Shown here one piece after another: positions 32,010 through 40,140 of a DNA stretch of 41,003 nucleotides. Positions within the stretch are counted from its first letter, which is position 1, and the number at the start of each line of letters is the position of its first letter. The stretch spans positions 1-41,003 of IMG/VR virus record IMGVR_UViG_3300049460_000214; one strand, 5' to 3'. The position numbers were made by a program, and so were the translations under genes. A model generated the notes under the pieces. The model was not told where the DNA came from, made no database searches, and saw only the letters and a list, made by a program, of their open reading frames with translations. This DNA is from a virus.

Positions 32010-32459
32010 GTGTCTGACCAACGCCTCGAACTCACCGACAGCGGACTCCTCCGCAAGCTCATGCAGCGAGCACCCGGAGGCCCGCTCAGCGTGAGGGCAC
32101 TGGCGACGGCCGTCGGCATCTCGAAGACCCGAGTCGACGACCTTCTGCACGATCGATACGCAACGGTCACGGAGGGGGTTGCAACCCGGATCGCTCGAAT
32201 CCTGGGCGTCCACCGCGACGCCCTCTTTCTGCCCAAAACATCCACGTCCATGGATATGGATAACAAAGGAGGACCCCTTGAACACCCCCGAGCGGTCGAT
32301 GCGGATGCGCATCGCCTCGTACAAGAGCTGGGCCAACACGGCGGACCGGTCCGCCCGGACCGCAGCGGCCCGGAAGTCCTCGCATCACGACCGGTTCATC
32401 CGGCAGGCCCGCGAGATGCACCCCGACGCCACAGACGGACAGGTCGAGGACGCAGCTGA
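32010..32459 (+). CDS. small helix-turn-helix protein (cro-like), with long overlapping 3' end
   Basis: A 149-aa frame from GTG 32010, with AGGAG 5 nt upstream. Residues 1-77 form an HTH domain (LLRKLMQRAPGGPLSVRALA, TAVGISKTRVDDLLHDR, TRIARILGVHRDALFLP). The remainder overlaps the next gene by 182 nt and reads like a shadow of it (Pro/Arg/His-rich), so the functional part is probably the first 80-90 residues. It is the first rightward gene opposite the repressor, hence a cro- or excise-like candidate. O1 lies upstream and O2 inside its end, fitting autoregulation. Confidence 0.65.
   Translation: MSDQRLELTDSGLLRKLMQRAPGGPLSVRALATAVGISKTRVDDLLHDRYATVTEGVATRIARILGVHRDALFLPKTSTSMDMDNKGGPLEHPRAVDADAHRLVQELGQHGGPVRPDRSGPEVLASRPVHPAGPRDAPRRHRRTGRGRS
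32239..32262 (-). promoter_or_regulatory. 24-nt operator-like site O2, inverse copy of O1
   Basis: Read on the minus strand it gives TATCCATATCCA, then TGGACGTGGATG, differing from O1 in one base. It lies just before the AAAGGAGG of the gene at 32278, as O1 lies before that of the gene at 32010. A protein bound here could block the second gene or loop to O1, 270 bp away. Confidence 0.65.
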
Positions 32460-32598
32460 GGCGCTGAAGTCCGCCTACTACCGGGAGCTGGCAACCCGGT
32501 CGGCCGCCACCCGCCGGATCAAGAGCGAGATGAAGGCGGCGGCGAAGGCCAAGCAGATCGAGCAGGTGCTCGCCGCAGCCGACTCCGACGCCGCCTGA
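32278..32598 (+). CDS. conserved actinophage-type small helical protein
   Basis: A 106-aa basic helical protein with SYKSWANTADRSARTAAARK, FIRQAREMHPDATDGQ and AYYRELATRSAATRR. The S-W-A-x-T-x-D-R-x-A-R-T pattern is common in small Streptomyces proteins found in phages and chromosomes; its function is not known to me. TTG 32278 is chosen because AGGAGG lies 5 nt upstream; the other in-frame start lies far upstream in the HTH gene. Confidence 0.7.
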   Translation: MNTPERSMRMRIASYKSWANTADRSARTAAARKSSHHDRFIRQAREMHPDATDGQVEDAAEALKSAYYRELATRSAATRRIKSEMKAAAKAKQIEQVLAAADSDAA

Positions 32599-32616
32599 CC
32601 CCGCAAGAAGACGGGG
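32599..32616 (+). terminator. short hairpin CCCCG-N8-CGGGG
   Basis: A 5-bp GC stem (32599-32603 / 32612-32616) with loop CAAGAAGA lies directly after the stop of the previous gene, in the 87-nt gap before the antirepressor. It is weak, perhaps an attenuator. Confidence 0.35.
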
Positions 32617-32685
32617 CCGCCCGGACCACGCCCGGTCCCGACAGCCCCTCGGCACACCTCAACCACGAAACAAGAAGAGGTACCC

Positions 32686-33504
32686 GTGAGCACATCATCT
32701 CCCGAGTCGCAACAGGTCGTGAAACTCGACCTGTCCGCCGGCTCGATCCACACCACTCTCGTCGGCGGTCTGCCGCATGTCGTGCTCAAGTCGGCGGTCG
32801 AAGACCTCGGGCTCGACTACTCCACCCAGCTCGCCAAGCTGAAGACCCGCTCGTGGGCCTCCGTGGGGCAGAGCCCCATGCAGATGCCCGGCGACGACCA
32901 GGTCCGCTCGGTGACAGTCGTCCCGGTCCGCACCTTCCTGATGCTGCTCGCCACGGTGAACGAGAACCGCGTCAAGGTCGCCGTCCGCCCGACGCTGATC
33001 GCCTTCCAGAACGAGACCGCCGACGCGATCGAGTCGTACTGGACGCAGGGCGGCGCGATCAACCCGCGTGCCACCGAGGACCAGCTCGACTCGCTGATCT
33101 CCCGCGCAAAGCAGCAGGCCGAGGTACTCAGCATCCTGTCCGGCCTCGTCGACTCCTCGTGGCTGGAGACGAAGGCCCGCCTGGTCGCCGCGAAGGCGCT
33201 GGGCGAGGAGCCGGAGGTCGACCCGCTCGATGTCCCCCTGTATGTCCCGGATTTCCTGAAGGCGCTCGGGCTGAAGCGTAAGGACGTCGAGTCGGCGCAG
33301 TCCTGGTTCGGCCGGTACGCGGCGTCGGTGTGTACGGAACTCGGCATCGAGTTGCCGCAGGAGCGCCAGTCGGATCTGCCGAACGGTTCGGTTCGGAAGA
33401 CGAAGGCGTGGACGGAGCGGCATCGGCCGGTGTTCGAGCTGGTGTGGGCGCGGCATTACGCGCACAAGTTCCCGGGCCTGTTCGACCTCGGGGGTGCGGC
33501 ATGA
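32686..33504 (+). CDS. phage antirepressor-like protein (P22_AR_N type)
   Basis: A 272-aa protein. The N-terminal 130 residues (LVGGLPHVVLKSAVEDLGLD, VVPVRTFLMLLATVNENRVK, LIAFQNETADAIESYW) match the P22 antirepressor N-terminal domain. The C-terminal part has VPLYVPDFLKALGLKRKDVE and WTERHRPVFELVWARHYAHK. Antirepressors bind and inactivate phage repressors, promoting lytic growth. Its place right after the switch suits this. GTG 32686 follows AAGAAGAGG. It begins the early operon. Confidence 0.8.
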   Translation: MSTSSPESQQVVKLDLSAGSIHTTLVGGLPHVVLKSAVEDLGLDYSTQLAKLKTRSWASVGQSPMQMPGDDQVRSVTVVPVRTFLMLLATVNENRVKVAVRPTLIAFQNETADAIESYWTQGGAINPRATEDQLDSLISRAKQQAEVLSILSGLVDSSWLETKARLVAAKALGEEPEVDPLDVPLYVPDFLKALGLKRKDVESAQSWFGRYAASVCTELGIELPQERQSDLPNGSVRKTKAWTERHRPVFELVWARHYAHKFPGLFDLGGAA

Positions 33505-33722
33505 GCGAGAACCCCTTCGACGCCGCCGGCTTCAAGGCGGTGTGTGCCGCGCTCGACATCGAGACGCGGGTGGTGACCGACACCTTCGGCCGCCAGGACG
33601 TGCAGATCGACCGGGACGGGCTGAACAAGCTCATCGCCGCCGGCCTGCTTCCCGAAGACCCTTCGGATCTCCCCGCCTGGGGCGAACTGGTCCGTCAGCA
33701 GCGAGAGGGCGGCACCCGATGA
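33501..33722 (+). CDS. hypothetical protein
   Basis: A 73-aa acidic protein (MSENPFDAAGFKAVCAALDI, then LNKLIAAGLLPEDPSDLPAW) starting in an ATGA overlap with the antirepressor stop and ending in an ATGA overlap with the next gene. The function is unknown. It is the first of eleven overlapping stop-start joins. Confidence 0.65.
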   Translation: MSENPFDAAGFKAVCAALDIETRVVTDTFGRQDVQIDRDGLNKLIAAGLLPEDPSDLPAWGELVRQQREGGTR

Positions 33723-34042
33723 CCACTTCCCCGATCGAGATGCCGGGCCGCACGGTCCCGGTGCTGTCGCTGACCGAGGCTCCCGCGCCGGCCGCGAATC
33801 CGATGGATGCGCTGTACGTGCCGCGTCCGTCTGACGCGTACGCGCCGCCGTTGGACATCGCGGTGCGCCTTGCCCGGCGGGACTTGGCGGTGCAGCAGAA
33901 CGCCAACGTCCAGGACCACGCGGCCATGGTCACGGCTGCGGCGGTACTGGAGGTGCGGCTGCGGCTGCTGTTGGACGCGCTGGACGCGGACTGTGCGAGG
34001 ACTGTGCGCCCGCTGGTCGAGCGCCAGGGCGGTGCGGCATGA
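33719..34042 (+). CDS. hypothetical protein
   Basis: A 107-aa protein with a Pro-rich head and a helical C-terminus (RLARRDLAVQQNANVQDHAA, ending PLVERQGGAA). Start in ATGA overlap. Similar small early proteins are common in actinophages, without known function. Confidence 0.6.
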   Translation: MTTSPIEMPGRTVPVLSLTEAPAPAANPMDALYVPRPSDAYAPPLDIAVRLARRDLAVQQNANVQDHAAMVTAAAVLEVRLRLLLDALDADCARTVRPLVERQGGAA

Positions 34043-34665
34043 GCGCCCCGCTGTCGCATGACCCGCTGACGGTCACGTTGAAGGACAACTCGGTTTGGAG
34101 GCGTCGGGCGGTGACTGACGCGGGGCTCGGCCTGTATGCGGTCGAGGGGTCGTGCCAGTGCCCGGAGTACCTGTTGGTGTCGCTGGCTGAGCTGGCGGTG
34201 CACGGGATCCAGGGCATGGCGGATGTACTGCCGGTTCCGGTCGGGCCCGTACCGCAGGCGTCGGAGCGGAACCGCCTGAGGGCCGCGTACGTAGCGGCGC
34301 TGAACGAGGCGCACAAGACGCATCCGTGCCCGGTGACGGGCCGTCCGTACTGGTCGGGCTGTGTGCACTACGACGACGCGGGCCACGTGTCCGGTGTCGG
34401 CTCGTGCCACTCGGAGCGGCGTGCGGATGCTGTGCTCGCCGTACGCGACGTGGAGATGGAACGCCTGCGGGCTCGCGTCGCCGAGCTGGAGGCGGAGCGC
34501 CACTCCACGAACGAGGCGCTGGACGACGCGGTGCAGGAGCTGCGTGCACGCCAGTCCTGTCTGTGCCCGCCGGCGGATCAGCCGGGCCCGCATCAGGTCG
34601 GCTGCCCGCTGGCCGAGGTGCAGGTGCGGGAGTTGGGCAATCACTTCCTCGGCGGGGGTGCCTGA
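34039..34665 (+). CDS. hypothetical protein with coiled coil
   Basis: A 208-aa protein. The N-terminal half has a beta-rich opening (LTVTLKDNSVWRRRAVTDAG) and cysteines (CQCPEYL, PCPVTGRPYWSGC). The C-terminal half has a coiled coil (VEMERLRARVAELEAERHST) followed by CLCPPADQPGPHQVGCPL. Metal binding is plausible. Start in ATGA overlap; its stop overlaps the next ATG (TGATG). The function is unknown. Confidence 0.6.
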   Translation: MSAPLSHDPLTVTLKDNSVWRRRAVTDAGLGLYAVEGSCQCPEYLLVSLAELAVHGIQGMADVLPVPVGPVPQASERNRLRAAYVAALNEAHKTHPCPVTGRPYWSGCVHYDDAGHVSGVGSCHSERRADAVLAVRDVEMERLRARVAELEAERHSTNEALDDAVQELRARQSCLCPPADQPGPHQVGCPLAEVQVRELGNHFLGGGA

Positions 34666-35090
34666 TGTCGACCTCCGACCCCACGAAGCATCTCCTCGGC
34701 TACGGCCGCCGCGACGCGGCCACGGGCATGCTGCACGGCCACATCCGCTGGCCGGATGGAACCGCCCCGACTCCGTTCGGCTGCCGCTGGTGCGGTATCG
34801 AGCAGGGCGGTCACGGCCGCCGGTGGATGCCCGGCAAGGGCGTGCACGGCTGGGAGCGCCCGACTCAGCGCCAGATCAAGGCCCGCATGGTGGCCCGCCG
34901 GAACACCCGCAAGGGCGTGTGCCGGTGCCCGGACCCGATGGAGTGCGGGGTACCGCAGCCGTTCGCTCCGGTCGTGGACCCGTGGAAGTGCGAGGCCGAC
35001 GACTGCCGGATGCATGACCGGTTGCTCGGTGCGTGGATGACGCCGCTGTCGTTCGGTGAGGCCGTGGCGCAGTCGGGCGGCCCTCGATGA
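34665..35090 (+). CDS. hypothetical zinc-binding protein
   Basis: A 141-aa protein with CRWCGIEQGGHGRRW (CxxC plus His), CRCPDPMEC and CEADDCRMH, i.e. several possible metal sites in a basic context. It begins MSTSDPTKHLLGYGRRDAAT. ATG 34665 overlaps the preceding stop by one nt. The function is unknown. Confidence 0.6.
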   Translation: MSTSDPTKHLLGYGRRDAATGMLHGHIRWPDGTAPTPFGCRWCGIEQGGHGRRWMPGKGVHGWERPTQRQIKARMVARRNTRKGVCRCPDPMECGVPQPFAPVVDPWKCEADDCRMHDRLLGAWMTPLSFGEAVAQSGGPR

Positions 35091-35389
35091 CCGTCCTCGT
35101 CTTCTTCTTCGCCGACCTGTCCGCGCCTGCCGCTGTGTGCCTGGCGGTTGGTGCGACGGCGACGGCGTCCATTCCGGCGCTGCTGCTCGCTGACGCGCAC
35201 CGCTCGGACTTCGACCCGCGCCCTGCGCTGACCCGGCTGGTCGAGTCCGGCCGCCTGGACGCGCTGCTGGTGGCTGTCGGTCCTGCGCGTGTGCGGCGGT
35301 CCGTGTGGCTGCCCGCCCGCGAAGCGTGCCGCGACGCCGCCGCACTGCTCCTTCTCCTCACGACCTCCCCGAAAGGGGCCATGGCATGA
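35087..35389 (+). CDS. small hydrophobic protein
   Basis: A 100-aa protein with an N-terminal hydrophobic region (LVFFFADLSAPAAVCLAVGA, then ATASIPALLLA), probably one or two membrane segments, and a C-terminal hydrophobic helix. Start in ATGA overlap. It may be an early membrane protein such as a superinfection factor, but this is not supported beyond its topology. Confidence 0.5.
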   Translation: MTVLVFFFADLSAPAAVCLAVGATATASIPALLLADAHRSDFDPRPALTRLVESGRLDALLVAVGPARVRRSVWLPAREACRDAAALLLLLTTSPKGAMA

Positions 35390-35757
35390 AGTACCGCATC
35401 GACGGCCCGATCCCCGCCTTCGTCACCGCGACGGAGGACGGCGCCGACATCGACATCAGCCTGCACCTGGTCCGCGCCGTGTTCGCCTCACTGTTCGAGG
35501 CGGCCGACGCCAACCCGGAGGGCTTCGGCGAGGAGTTCGCCGACATGCACGCCCTGTCCGTCTCGGCGCAGCAGCAGGGCCGGGACTCGCACGCCCGGCA
35601 CGAGTTCGACGCGCGGATGGAGAAGTACCTCGCGGAGTTCGCGGACGAGGGCCGGATCCGGTTGTACGCGACGGGGCTGCACCAGTTGCGGGATGCGCTG
35701 GCTCAGATTGCGGCGCCGCGTCCGGTGCCCGGCCAGCAGGACCGGAGGGCGTCATGA
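35386..35757 (+). CDS. hypothetical protein
   Basis: A 123-aa acidic protein (MKYRIDGPIPAFVTATEDGA, then ISLHLVRAVFASLFEAADAN) starting in an ATGA overlap, with GAAAGGGG upstream. It reads as a compact mixed alpha/beta protein. I do not recognise it. Confidence 0.6.
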   Translation: MKYRIDGPIPAFVTATEDGADIDISLHLVRAVFASLFEAADANPEGFGEEFADMHALSVSAQQQGRDSHARHEFDARMEKYLAEFADEGRIRLYATGLHQLRDALAQIAAPRPVPGQQDRRAS

Positions 35758-36158
35758 GCACCGACATCCGCCGCGCACAGCTCACCGTCGCCAGCCACTC
35801 CCGCACCCCCGACGAATGCCGCGAACTCCTCGACATGCTCGGCCTACTCACGGCCGAGCGGAGGAAGCCGGGGCGCCCGGCCGTCGACCACGGGCACGGC
35901 CACCGTCGCACCTACGACAAGGGCTGCCGCTGCGCCGACTGCCGCGAAGCCCATCGCCTGTACTTCGCCAAGCAGCGCGCGAAGTGGGCCAAGGACCCCA
36001 GCGCGGCCGACCGTGCGGGGCACGGGAAGCCGTCGACGTACAAGAACTACAGCTGCCGGTGTGAGCCGTGCACGAGGGAGCACAGCGCGTATCTCGCGGC
36101 GGGGCGCGACCGTCGTCGGCAGCGTGCTGCGGCCTCACTGACGGGCGGCGCCAAGTGA
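35754..36158 (+). CDS. protein with two CRCxxC zinc modules
   Basis: A 134-aa protein with a helical head and two similar basic modules: HGHRRTYDKGCRCADCREAH and GHGKPSTYKNYSCRCEPCTR. Each has C-x-C-x2-C, flanking His and an R/K-rich helix. This duplication looks like a small DNA- or RNA-binding module common in actinophage early genes. Start in ATGA overlap. Confidence 0.65.
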   Translation: MSTDIRRAQLTVASHSRTPDECRELLDMLGLLTAERRKPGRPAVDHGHGHRRTYDKGCRCADCREAHRLYFAKQRAKWAKDPSAADRAGHGKPSTYKNYSCRCEPCTREHSAYLAAGRDRRRQRAAASLTGGAK

Positions 36159-36622
36159 ACGCCCCCGCGCAGACCGAGTACATCGTGCAGTGCGTCCGCG
36201 AAGCCGGATCCATGTACGAGAAGGACGCCCGCGCCTTCCTCGCCGAGCACGACGGGCACGTCCGTACGGCCGCCCGCAACGACGCCGCCGACTGGCTGGC
36301 CGCCTACCCGTTCCCCGCCGACACCACCGACTGGGCGCGCGGACGTACCGAGGGCGTCGCCTGGACGGTCGGCATCCTCCGCAACCCGGACCCGCAACGC
36401 GGCGACGAGGGCGGGCGGCCGGGGTTCTTCCGGCCGGGCCACACCTACCAGCACTCCGACTGGTCGTTCCGCTGTGACGCCGTCACCACCCACCCCGACA
36501 GCGGGGAGCGCACCGCCATCGGATGGTTCAGGTTCCGCGACGACGCCTGGCGTATCTGGTCCGCCGATCTGGGCCTGTGGTCGGTGGCCTGGACCGACGT
36601 CACCGAGGCGGGCACCCGATGA
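36155..36622 (+). CDS. hypothetical protein
   Basis: A 155-aa protein: a helical N-terminus (MYEKDARAFLAEHDGHVRTA) and a beta-rich C-terminal half (WSFRCDAVTTHPDSGERTAI, then GWFRFRDDAWRIWSADLGLW). GTG 36155 overlaps the preceding stop. The function is unknown. Confidence 0.6.
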   Translation: MNAPAQTEYIVQCVREAGSMYEKDARAFLAEHDGHVRTAARNDAADWLAAYPFPADTTDWARGRTEGVAWTVGILRNPDPQRGDEGGRPGFFRPGHTYQHSDWSFRCDAVTTHPDSGERTAIGWFRFRDDAWRIWSADLGLWSVAWTDVTEAGTR

Positions 36623-36798
36623 CCGTCCGTCTCGCCGCCTGGTGGACCGCCACCACCCTCACCGCCGCCAGTGCCGCGACCGTCGCCGCAATCCCCTTCA
36701 CCGGCCCGTACGCGTCCGCCGCCGGACTCATCGCCGCCGGCGGCGTGTGCCTCGCCGGGATCGCCCTCGCACCACACATTCGAAAGGACGGCGCATGA
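36619..36798 (+). CDS. small membrane protein
   Basis: A 59-aa protein with two hydrophobic helices (about residues 3-25 and 31-50) and a short basic tail (HIRKDGA). Start in ATGA overlap. The topology is of a small two-span membrane peptide; the role is unknown. Confidence 0.55.
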   Translation: MTVRLAAWWTATTLTAASAATVAAIPFTGPYASAAGLIAAGGVCLAGIALAPHIRKDGA

Positions 36799-37082
36799 CG
36801 ACCGTCGCGCAGGCCGGGGCTTCGGCCCCGACCGCCGGCCCCAGCGGAAGAGTCGGCGAACTCCTCGCCACCATCCGCCGTCAGGGCGGCCGGTGGGGCG
36901 CGACCCGCACCGTACGCCTCTACCGCCGCCTCGACTCGGCGGCCGACATCCCCGACACCAAGGTCCGTGCCGTTGCGCGGGGCGACCTCCGCGACCTCGC
37001 CGCGTGGGGCTACCTCGCCCTCCACGACGAGCCGAGCAACCGCCACTACACCCTCAACTCCCGGAAGGACGTGCGCCCGTGA
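36795..37082 (+). CDS. winged-helix-like small protein
   Basis: A 95-aa protein with GRVGELLATIRRQGGRWGAT, then RLYRRLDSAADIPDTKVRAV, then DLRDLAAWGYLALHDEPSNR, which resembles a winged helix as in small replication or regulatory proteins. It lies directly before recT with a GTGA overlap. The role is uncertain. Confidence 0.6.
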   Translation: MTTVAQAGASAPTAGPSGRVGELLATIRRQGGRWGATRTVRLYRRLDSAADIPDTKVRAVARGDLRDLAAWGYLALHDEPSNRHYTLNSRKDVRP

Positions 37083-38152
37083 GCGCCGAGATCGTCAAGC
37101 ACCAGGGCTCAGCCCTCGCCACCCTCGATGGATCCGTCCGCTTCGCTCAACTCCTGGCCGACGCCGACCTCCTGCCGCGTCAGTTCGTTGGCAAGCCGGC
37201 CAACGTCCTCTATGCCGTCGAGTACGGCCGCACGCTCGGCATCACCCCCGTCGCCGCCATCACCGGTATCCACGTCATCGAAGGGAAGCCGTCCGCGTCG
37301 TCGGGGCTGATCGGCGCCCTCGTGCGGCAGGCCGGCCACAAGCTCCGCGTGAAGTCGGACGGAATGTCGTGGGCTACGGCGCAGATCGTCCGCGCCGACG
37401 ACCCTGACTTCACGTACGAGTGCACGTGGAACCTGGAGCGCGCCGCTCAGGCTGGACTCTGCAAGATCGAGAACGGCAAGCCCGTGGCCCGGGACCGGAA
37501 CGGGAAACCCACGTCGTGGGAGAAGTACACGGCCGCGATGCTCAAAGCGCGCGCGATCACCGAGGTGGCGCGGGACGCGTGCGAAGACGTGCTGTTCGGG
37601 CTGCACTACACGCCCGAAGAGTTGGGCGCCATCGTCAACCAGGACGGCGAGCCGGTCGAGGCGCAGGTGCAGCAGCTGCGCCGCGTGCAGTCGGGCGAGA
37701 GCGACCCGTGGGCCAGCCCCCAGCAGGACGGCCCGTTCGAGCCGCACGCCGAGGCGCAGGCCATCGCCAAGCGGGCCGCTGCCGCCGAGGACCGGTTCAT
37801 CATGGGCGCCCTCATCGATGAGGCGAAGCGGGCCGTTCCCGCCGACGCTGCGGTCTTGGCGCCGGACACCGAGCAGCCGGACACGCTGCGCGAGTACCTG
37901 ACGCGCCGGTGGGCAGTCCTGCCGAAGCCGGACGAGAAGAAGGACGACGACGGCGTGACCGACGCCGAGGTCGTCGCGGAGGGCGAGACCGAAGCGGACG
38001 TCGCCGAGCGGGACCTGCGAGCCGCCGCCGCGAAGGTCGGCCTCGACACCCTCGACGCGGACTTCGAGCAGAGCTACGGCCTGCCCATCCGCGAGGCCGG
38101 CGCCCAACAGATGCGCGAGATGACCGGGCTCCTCACCGGCTCCGCCGCCTGA
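37079..38152 (+). CDS. recT: RecT-like single-strand annealing protein
   Basis: A 357-aa protein with the actinophage RecT pattern: YAVEYGRTLGITPVAAITGI, HVIEGKPSASSGLIGALVRQ, AGHKLRV, MLKARAITEVARDACEDVLF, YTPEELG. The C-terminal 120 residues are acidic and variable, as usual. RecT anneals complementary single strands during recombination and replication. A RecE-type exonuclease is not adjacent; a DnaQ-like exonuclease lies 1.2 kb downstream. GTG 37079 lies in a GTGA overlap. A strong terminator follows. Confidence 0.85.
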   Translation: MSAEIVKHQGSALATLDGSVRFAQLLADADLLPRQFVGKPANVLYAVEYGRTLGITPVAAITGIHVIEGKPSASSGLIGALVRQAGHKLRVKSDGMSWATAQIVRADDPDFTYECTWNLERAAQAGLCKIENGKPVARDRNGKPTSWEKYTAAMLKARAITEVARDACEDVLFGLHYTPEELGAIVNQDGEPVEAQVQQLRRVQSGESDPWASPQQDGPFEPHAEAQAIAKRAAAAEDRFIMGALIDEAKRAVPADAAVLAPDTEQPDTLREYLTRRWAVLPKPDEKKDDDGVTDAEVVAEGETEADVAERDLRAAAAKVGLDTLDADFEQSYGLPIREAGAQQMREMTGLLTGSAA

Positions 38153-38169
38153 TCCACCGCACACACCAC

Positions 38170-38198
38170 GGGCCGCCCCGCGGCTATCGGGGCGGCCC
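38170..38198 (+). terminator. 11-bp GC hairpin after recT
   Basis: GGGCCGCCCCG (38170-38180), loop CGGCTAT, CGGGGCGGCCC (38188-38198). The perfect stem lies 17 nt after the recT stop and ends about 19 nt before the next start. It likely terminates or attenuates the long early operon. Confidence 0.7.
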
Positions 38199-38216
38199 AC
38201 CCCTAGGAGAACACGA

Positions 38217-38762
38217 ATGAGTCTGCGAGAAGCAGCCGCCCGCGAGGCGTACCTCAAGACCCTCCTTGACGTCGTCAACGACGCCTACAAGGAGGCCCGT
38301 ACCGAAACCCAATCACTCCTCGACACGGCGGCCATGGAGTCCGGTACCCGCCAGGTCGCGGTCACCCTGCCCGGAGGCCCGGAGCAGCCCGGCGTGGACA
38401 TCGCCACCGTCAGCCTCTCCGCAGGTGAGGGGGCGGCGAAGGTCACCGACCCGGAGAAGTTCAAGGCGTGGGTGCTGGAGAACTACGGCAGCGAGATCAA
38501 GCGGGAGTTCGTCACCTCCGTGCAGCCCGCCTTCGAGAAGAAGCTGCTGGCCGAGATGACCGCGGCTGGCGGGACGGAGTGGCCCGACCCGGAGACCGGC
38601 GTGATTCACGACGTGCCGGGTGTGGAGATCGCGGCGTCGCGGGCGCGGACGCACGCGGTGCGGTTCAAGAACGAGGGCCGGGAGCGGGTGATGGCGGCCT
38701 GGCGTGAGGGCCGTCTCGCGAACGTGGCCCTTCCGCAGCTCACCACCGGGAGTGCCGAGTGA
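38217..38762 (+). CDS. hypothetical protein, RecT neighbour
   Basis: A 181-aa protein ([20 protein letters not shown], then [20 protein letters not shown] and a C-terminal Ala/Arg-rich helix). ATG 38217 has TAGGAGAAC upstream. It lies between recT and an HNH/exonuclease pair, so a role in recombination or replication is plausible but not shown. Its stop overlaps the next start by GTGA. Confidence 0.65.
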   Translation: MSLREAAAREAYLKTLLDVVNDAYKEARTETQSLLDTAAMESGTRQVAVTLPGGPEQPGVDIATVSLSAGEGAAKVTDPEKFKAWVLENYGSEIKREFVTSVQPAFEKKLLAEMTAAGGTEWPDPETGVIHDVPGVEIAASRARTHAVRFKNEGRERVMAAWREGRLANVALPQLTTGSAE

Positions 38763-39394
38763 AAATCCGGACCATCCCCGTGGGGGAACGGGTCGGGCGC
38801 CTCGTCGTCGTCACCGAACGGAACACTGTCGACCAGGCGATCCACGTTCGGTGCGACTGCGGCACCGAGAAGACCGTGAGCCTCAAGCACTGGGGAGACA
38901 CGCAGTCCTGCGGATGTCTTCAGGAAGAGCGTTCATCGGCGGCGCACGTCACCCACGGGATGACGCACACGTCGGAGTTCAAGATCTGGAGCGGCATCCT
39001 CGCCCGAACGACCAACCCCAACGACCCCAAGTACCCCGACTACGGCGGCCGGGGCATCACGGTGTGCGAGCGGTGGCGGAACTCGTTCGAGAACTTCTAC
39101 GCAGATATGGGCCCGCGGCCCGAGGGTCGCAGCGTGGACCGGATCGACAACGACGGTCCTTATTCGCCCGAGAACTGCCGGTGGGCCACTTCGCGTGAAC
39201 AGGCGCTGAATCGGCGCAAGCGCAAGTCGCCCCCTCCCCTTGCCGCATGCGCGGCTGGCCACGAGATGACTGAGCAGAACACCTACGTCGACAAGCGGAG
39301 CGGACGCGGGAAGTGCCGTGCCTGTCGCAATGAGCGCACAACCGAGTGGCGCGCTCGACGTCAGCAGACGCTTCCCCAGGAGGTCTCGGCGTGA
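38759..39394 (+). CDS. HNH-type homing endonuclease with C-terminal zinc finger
   Basis: A 211-aa protein. The N-terminal Cys region ([28 protein letters not shown]) is followed by the phage HNH-like core [45 protein letters not shown]. The C-terminal [20 protein letters not shown] then KCRACRNER is a second zinc module. These genes are mobile. GTG 38759 overlaps the preceding stop and the gene's own end overlaps the exonuclease start, so it is embedded without disrupting its neighbours. Confidence 0.75.
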   Translation: MKIRTIPVGERVGRLVVVTERNTVDQAIHVRCDCGTEKTVSLKHWGDTQSCGCLQEERSSAAHVTHGMTHTSEFKIWSGILARTTNPNDPKYPDYGGRGITVCERWRNSFENFYADMGPRPEGRSVDRIDNDGPYSPENCRWATSREQALNRRKRKSPPPLAACAAGHEMTEQNTYVDKRSGRGKCRACRNERTTEWRARRQQTLPQEVSA

Positions 39395-40140
39395 AGTTCA
39401 ACCAGATCCGGCGCCTCTCCTGGGACACGGAGACGACCGGAACGAATCCGCTCGAGGCACGCATCGTAACTGCGGCGCTCGTCGTCCGTGGCGGGGAGCT
39501 CGAGGACCGCACGTTCTCGTATCTGATCAACCCGCAGGTGCCCATTCCGCCCGAGGCGAGCGCCATCCATGGCGTGACCAGCGAACGCGCACAGGCCGAA
39601 GGTGCAGATCCGAAGGAAGCCCTCGAGGAAATCGCCGGCCACCTCGCCGCCGCCCTGCGCTACGGCATGCCGCTGGTCGCCTACAACCAGTCCTTCGACT
39701 GGTCGATCCTCCACTACGAGCTGCTCCGCCATCGCCTCCCCACCGTCTACGACCGGATCGACGGGGAGCCGGTGACCCTGATCGATCCCATGGTCATCGA
39801 CCGGAAGTTCGGCGAGCGGCCGAACGGCAAGGGGCTGCGCAGACTCCAGCCGACGGCCGGACGGTACGGCGTCGAGCTCGACGACTGGCATGAGGCGCAG
39901 GCCGACGCCACGGCCGCCCTGCTCATCGCGGAAGCGCAGTTCGAGCGATTCCCGGAACTGGCCCGGATGCGCCCGCAGAACCTGTTTGTTGCACAGCAGG
40001 CGTGGCGCGCGAAGCAGGCGGCCGGCACGCAGTGGTGGCTCAGGGAGAAAGCAACCCCGGAAGAGGGCGGCGACCCGAACAAGGTCATCGACGGGTCCTG
40101 GCCGCTGCTGCCCGCGCAGCGGGACGGCGGTGCCTCATGA
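39391..40140 (+). CDS. DnaQ-like 3'-5' exonuclease (DEDDh)
   Basis: A 249-aa nuclease with D12 and E14 (WDTETTG), D103 (NQSFDWSIL), H167 and D172 ([10 protein letters not shown]), a complete DEDDh set. [13 protein letters not shown] is also typical of this family. It removes nucleotides from 3' ends and could supply RecT with substrate or proofread replication. GTG 39391 has a strong AGGAGG 8 nt upstream. Confidence 0.85.
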   Translation: MKFNQIRRLSWDTETTGTNPLEARIVTAALVVRGGELEDRTFSYLINPQVPIPPEASAIHGVTSERAQAEGADPKEALEEIAGHLAAALRYGMPLVAYNQSFDWSILHYELLRHRLPTVYDRIDGEPVTLIDPMVIDRKFGERPNGKGLRRLQPTAGRYGVELDDWHEAQADATAALLIAEAQFERFPELARMRPQNLFVAQQAWRAKQAAGTQWWLREKATPEEGGDPNKVIDGSWPLLPAQRDGGAS

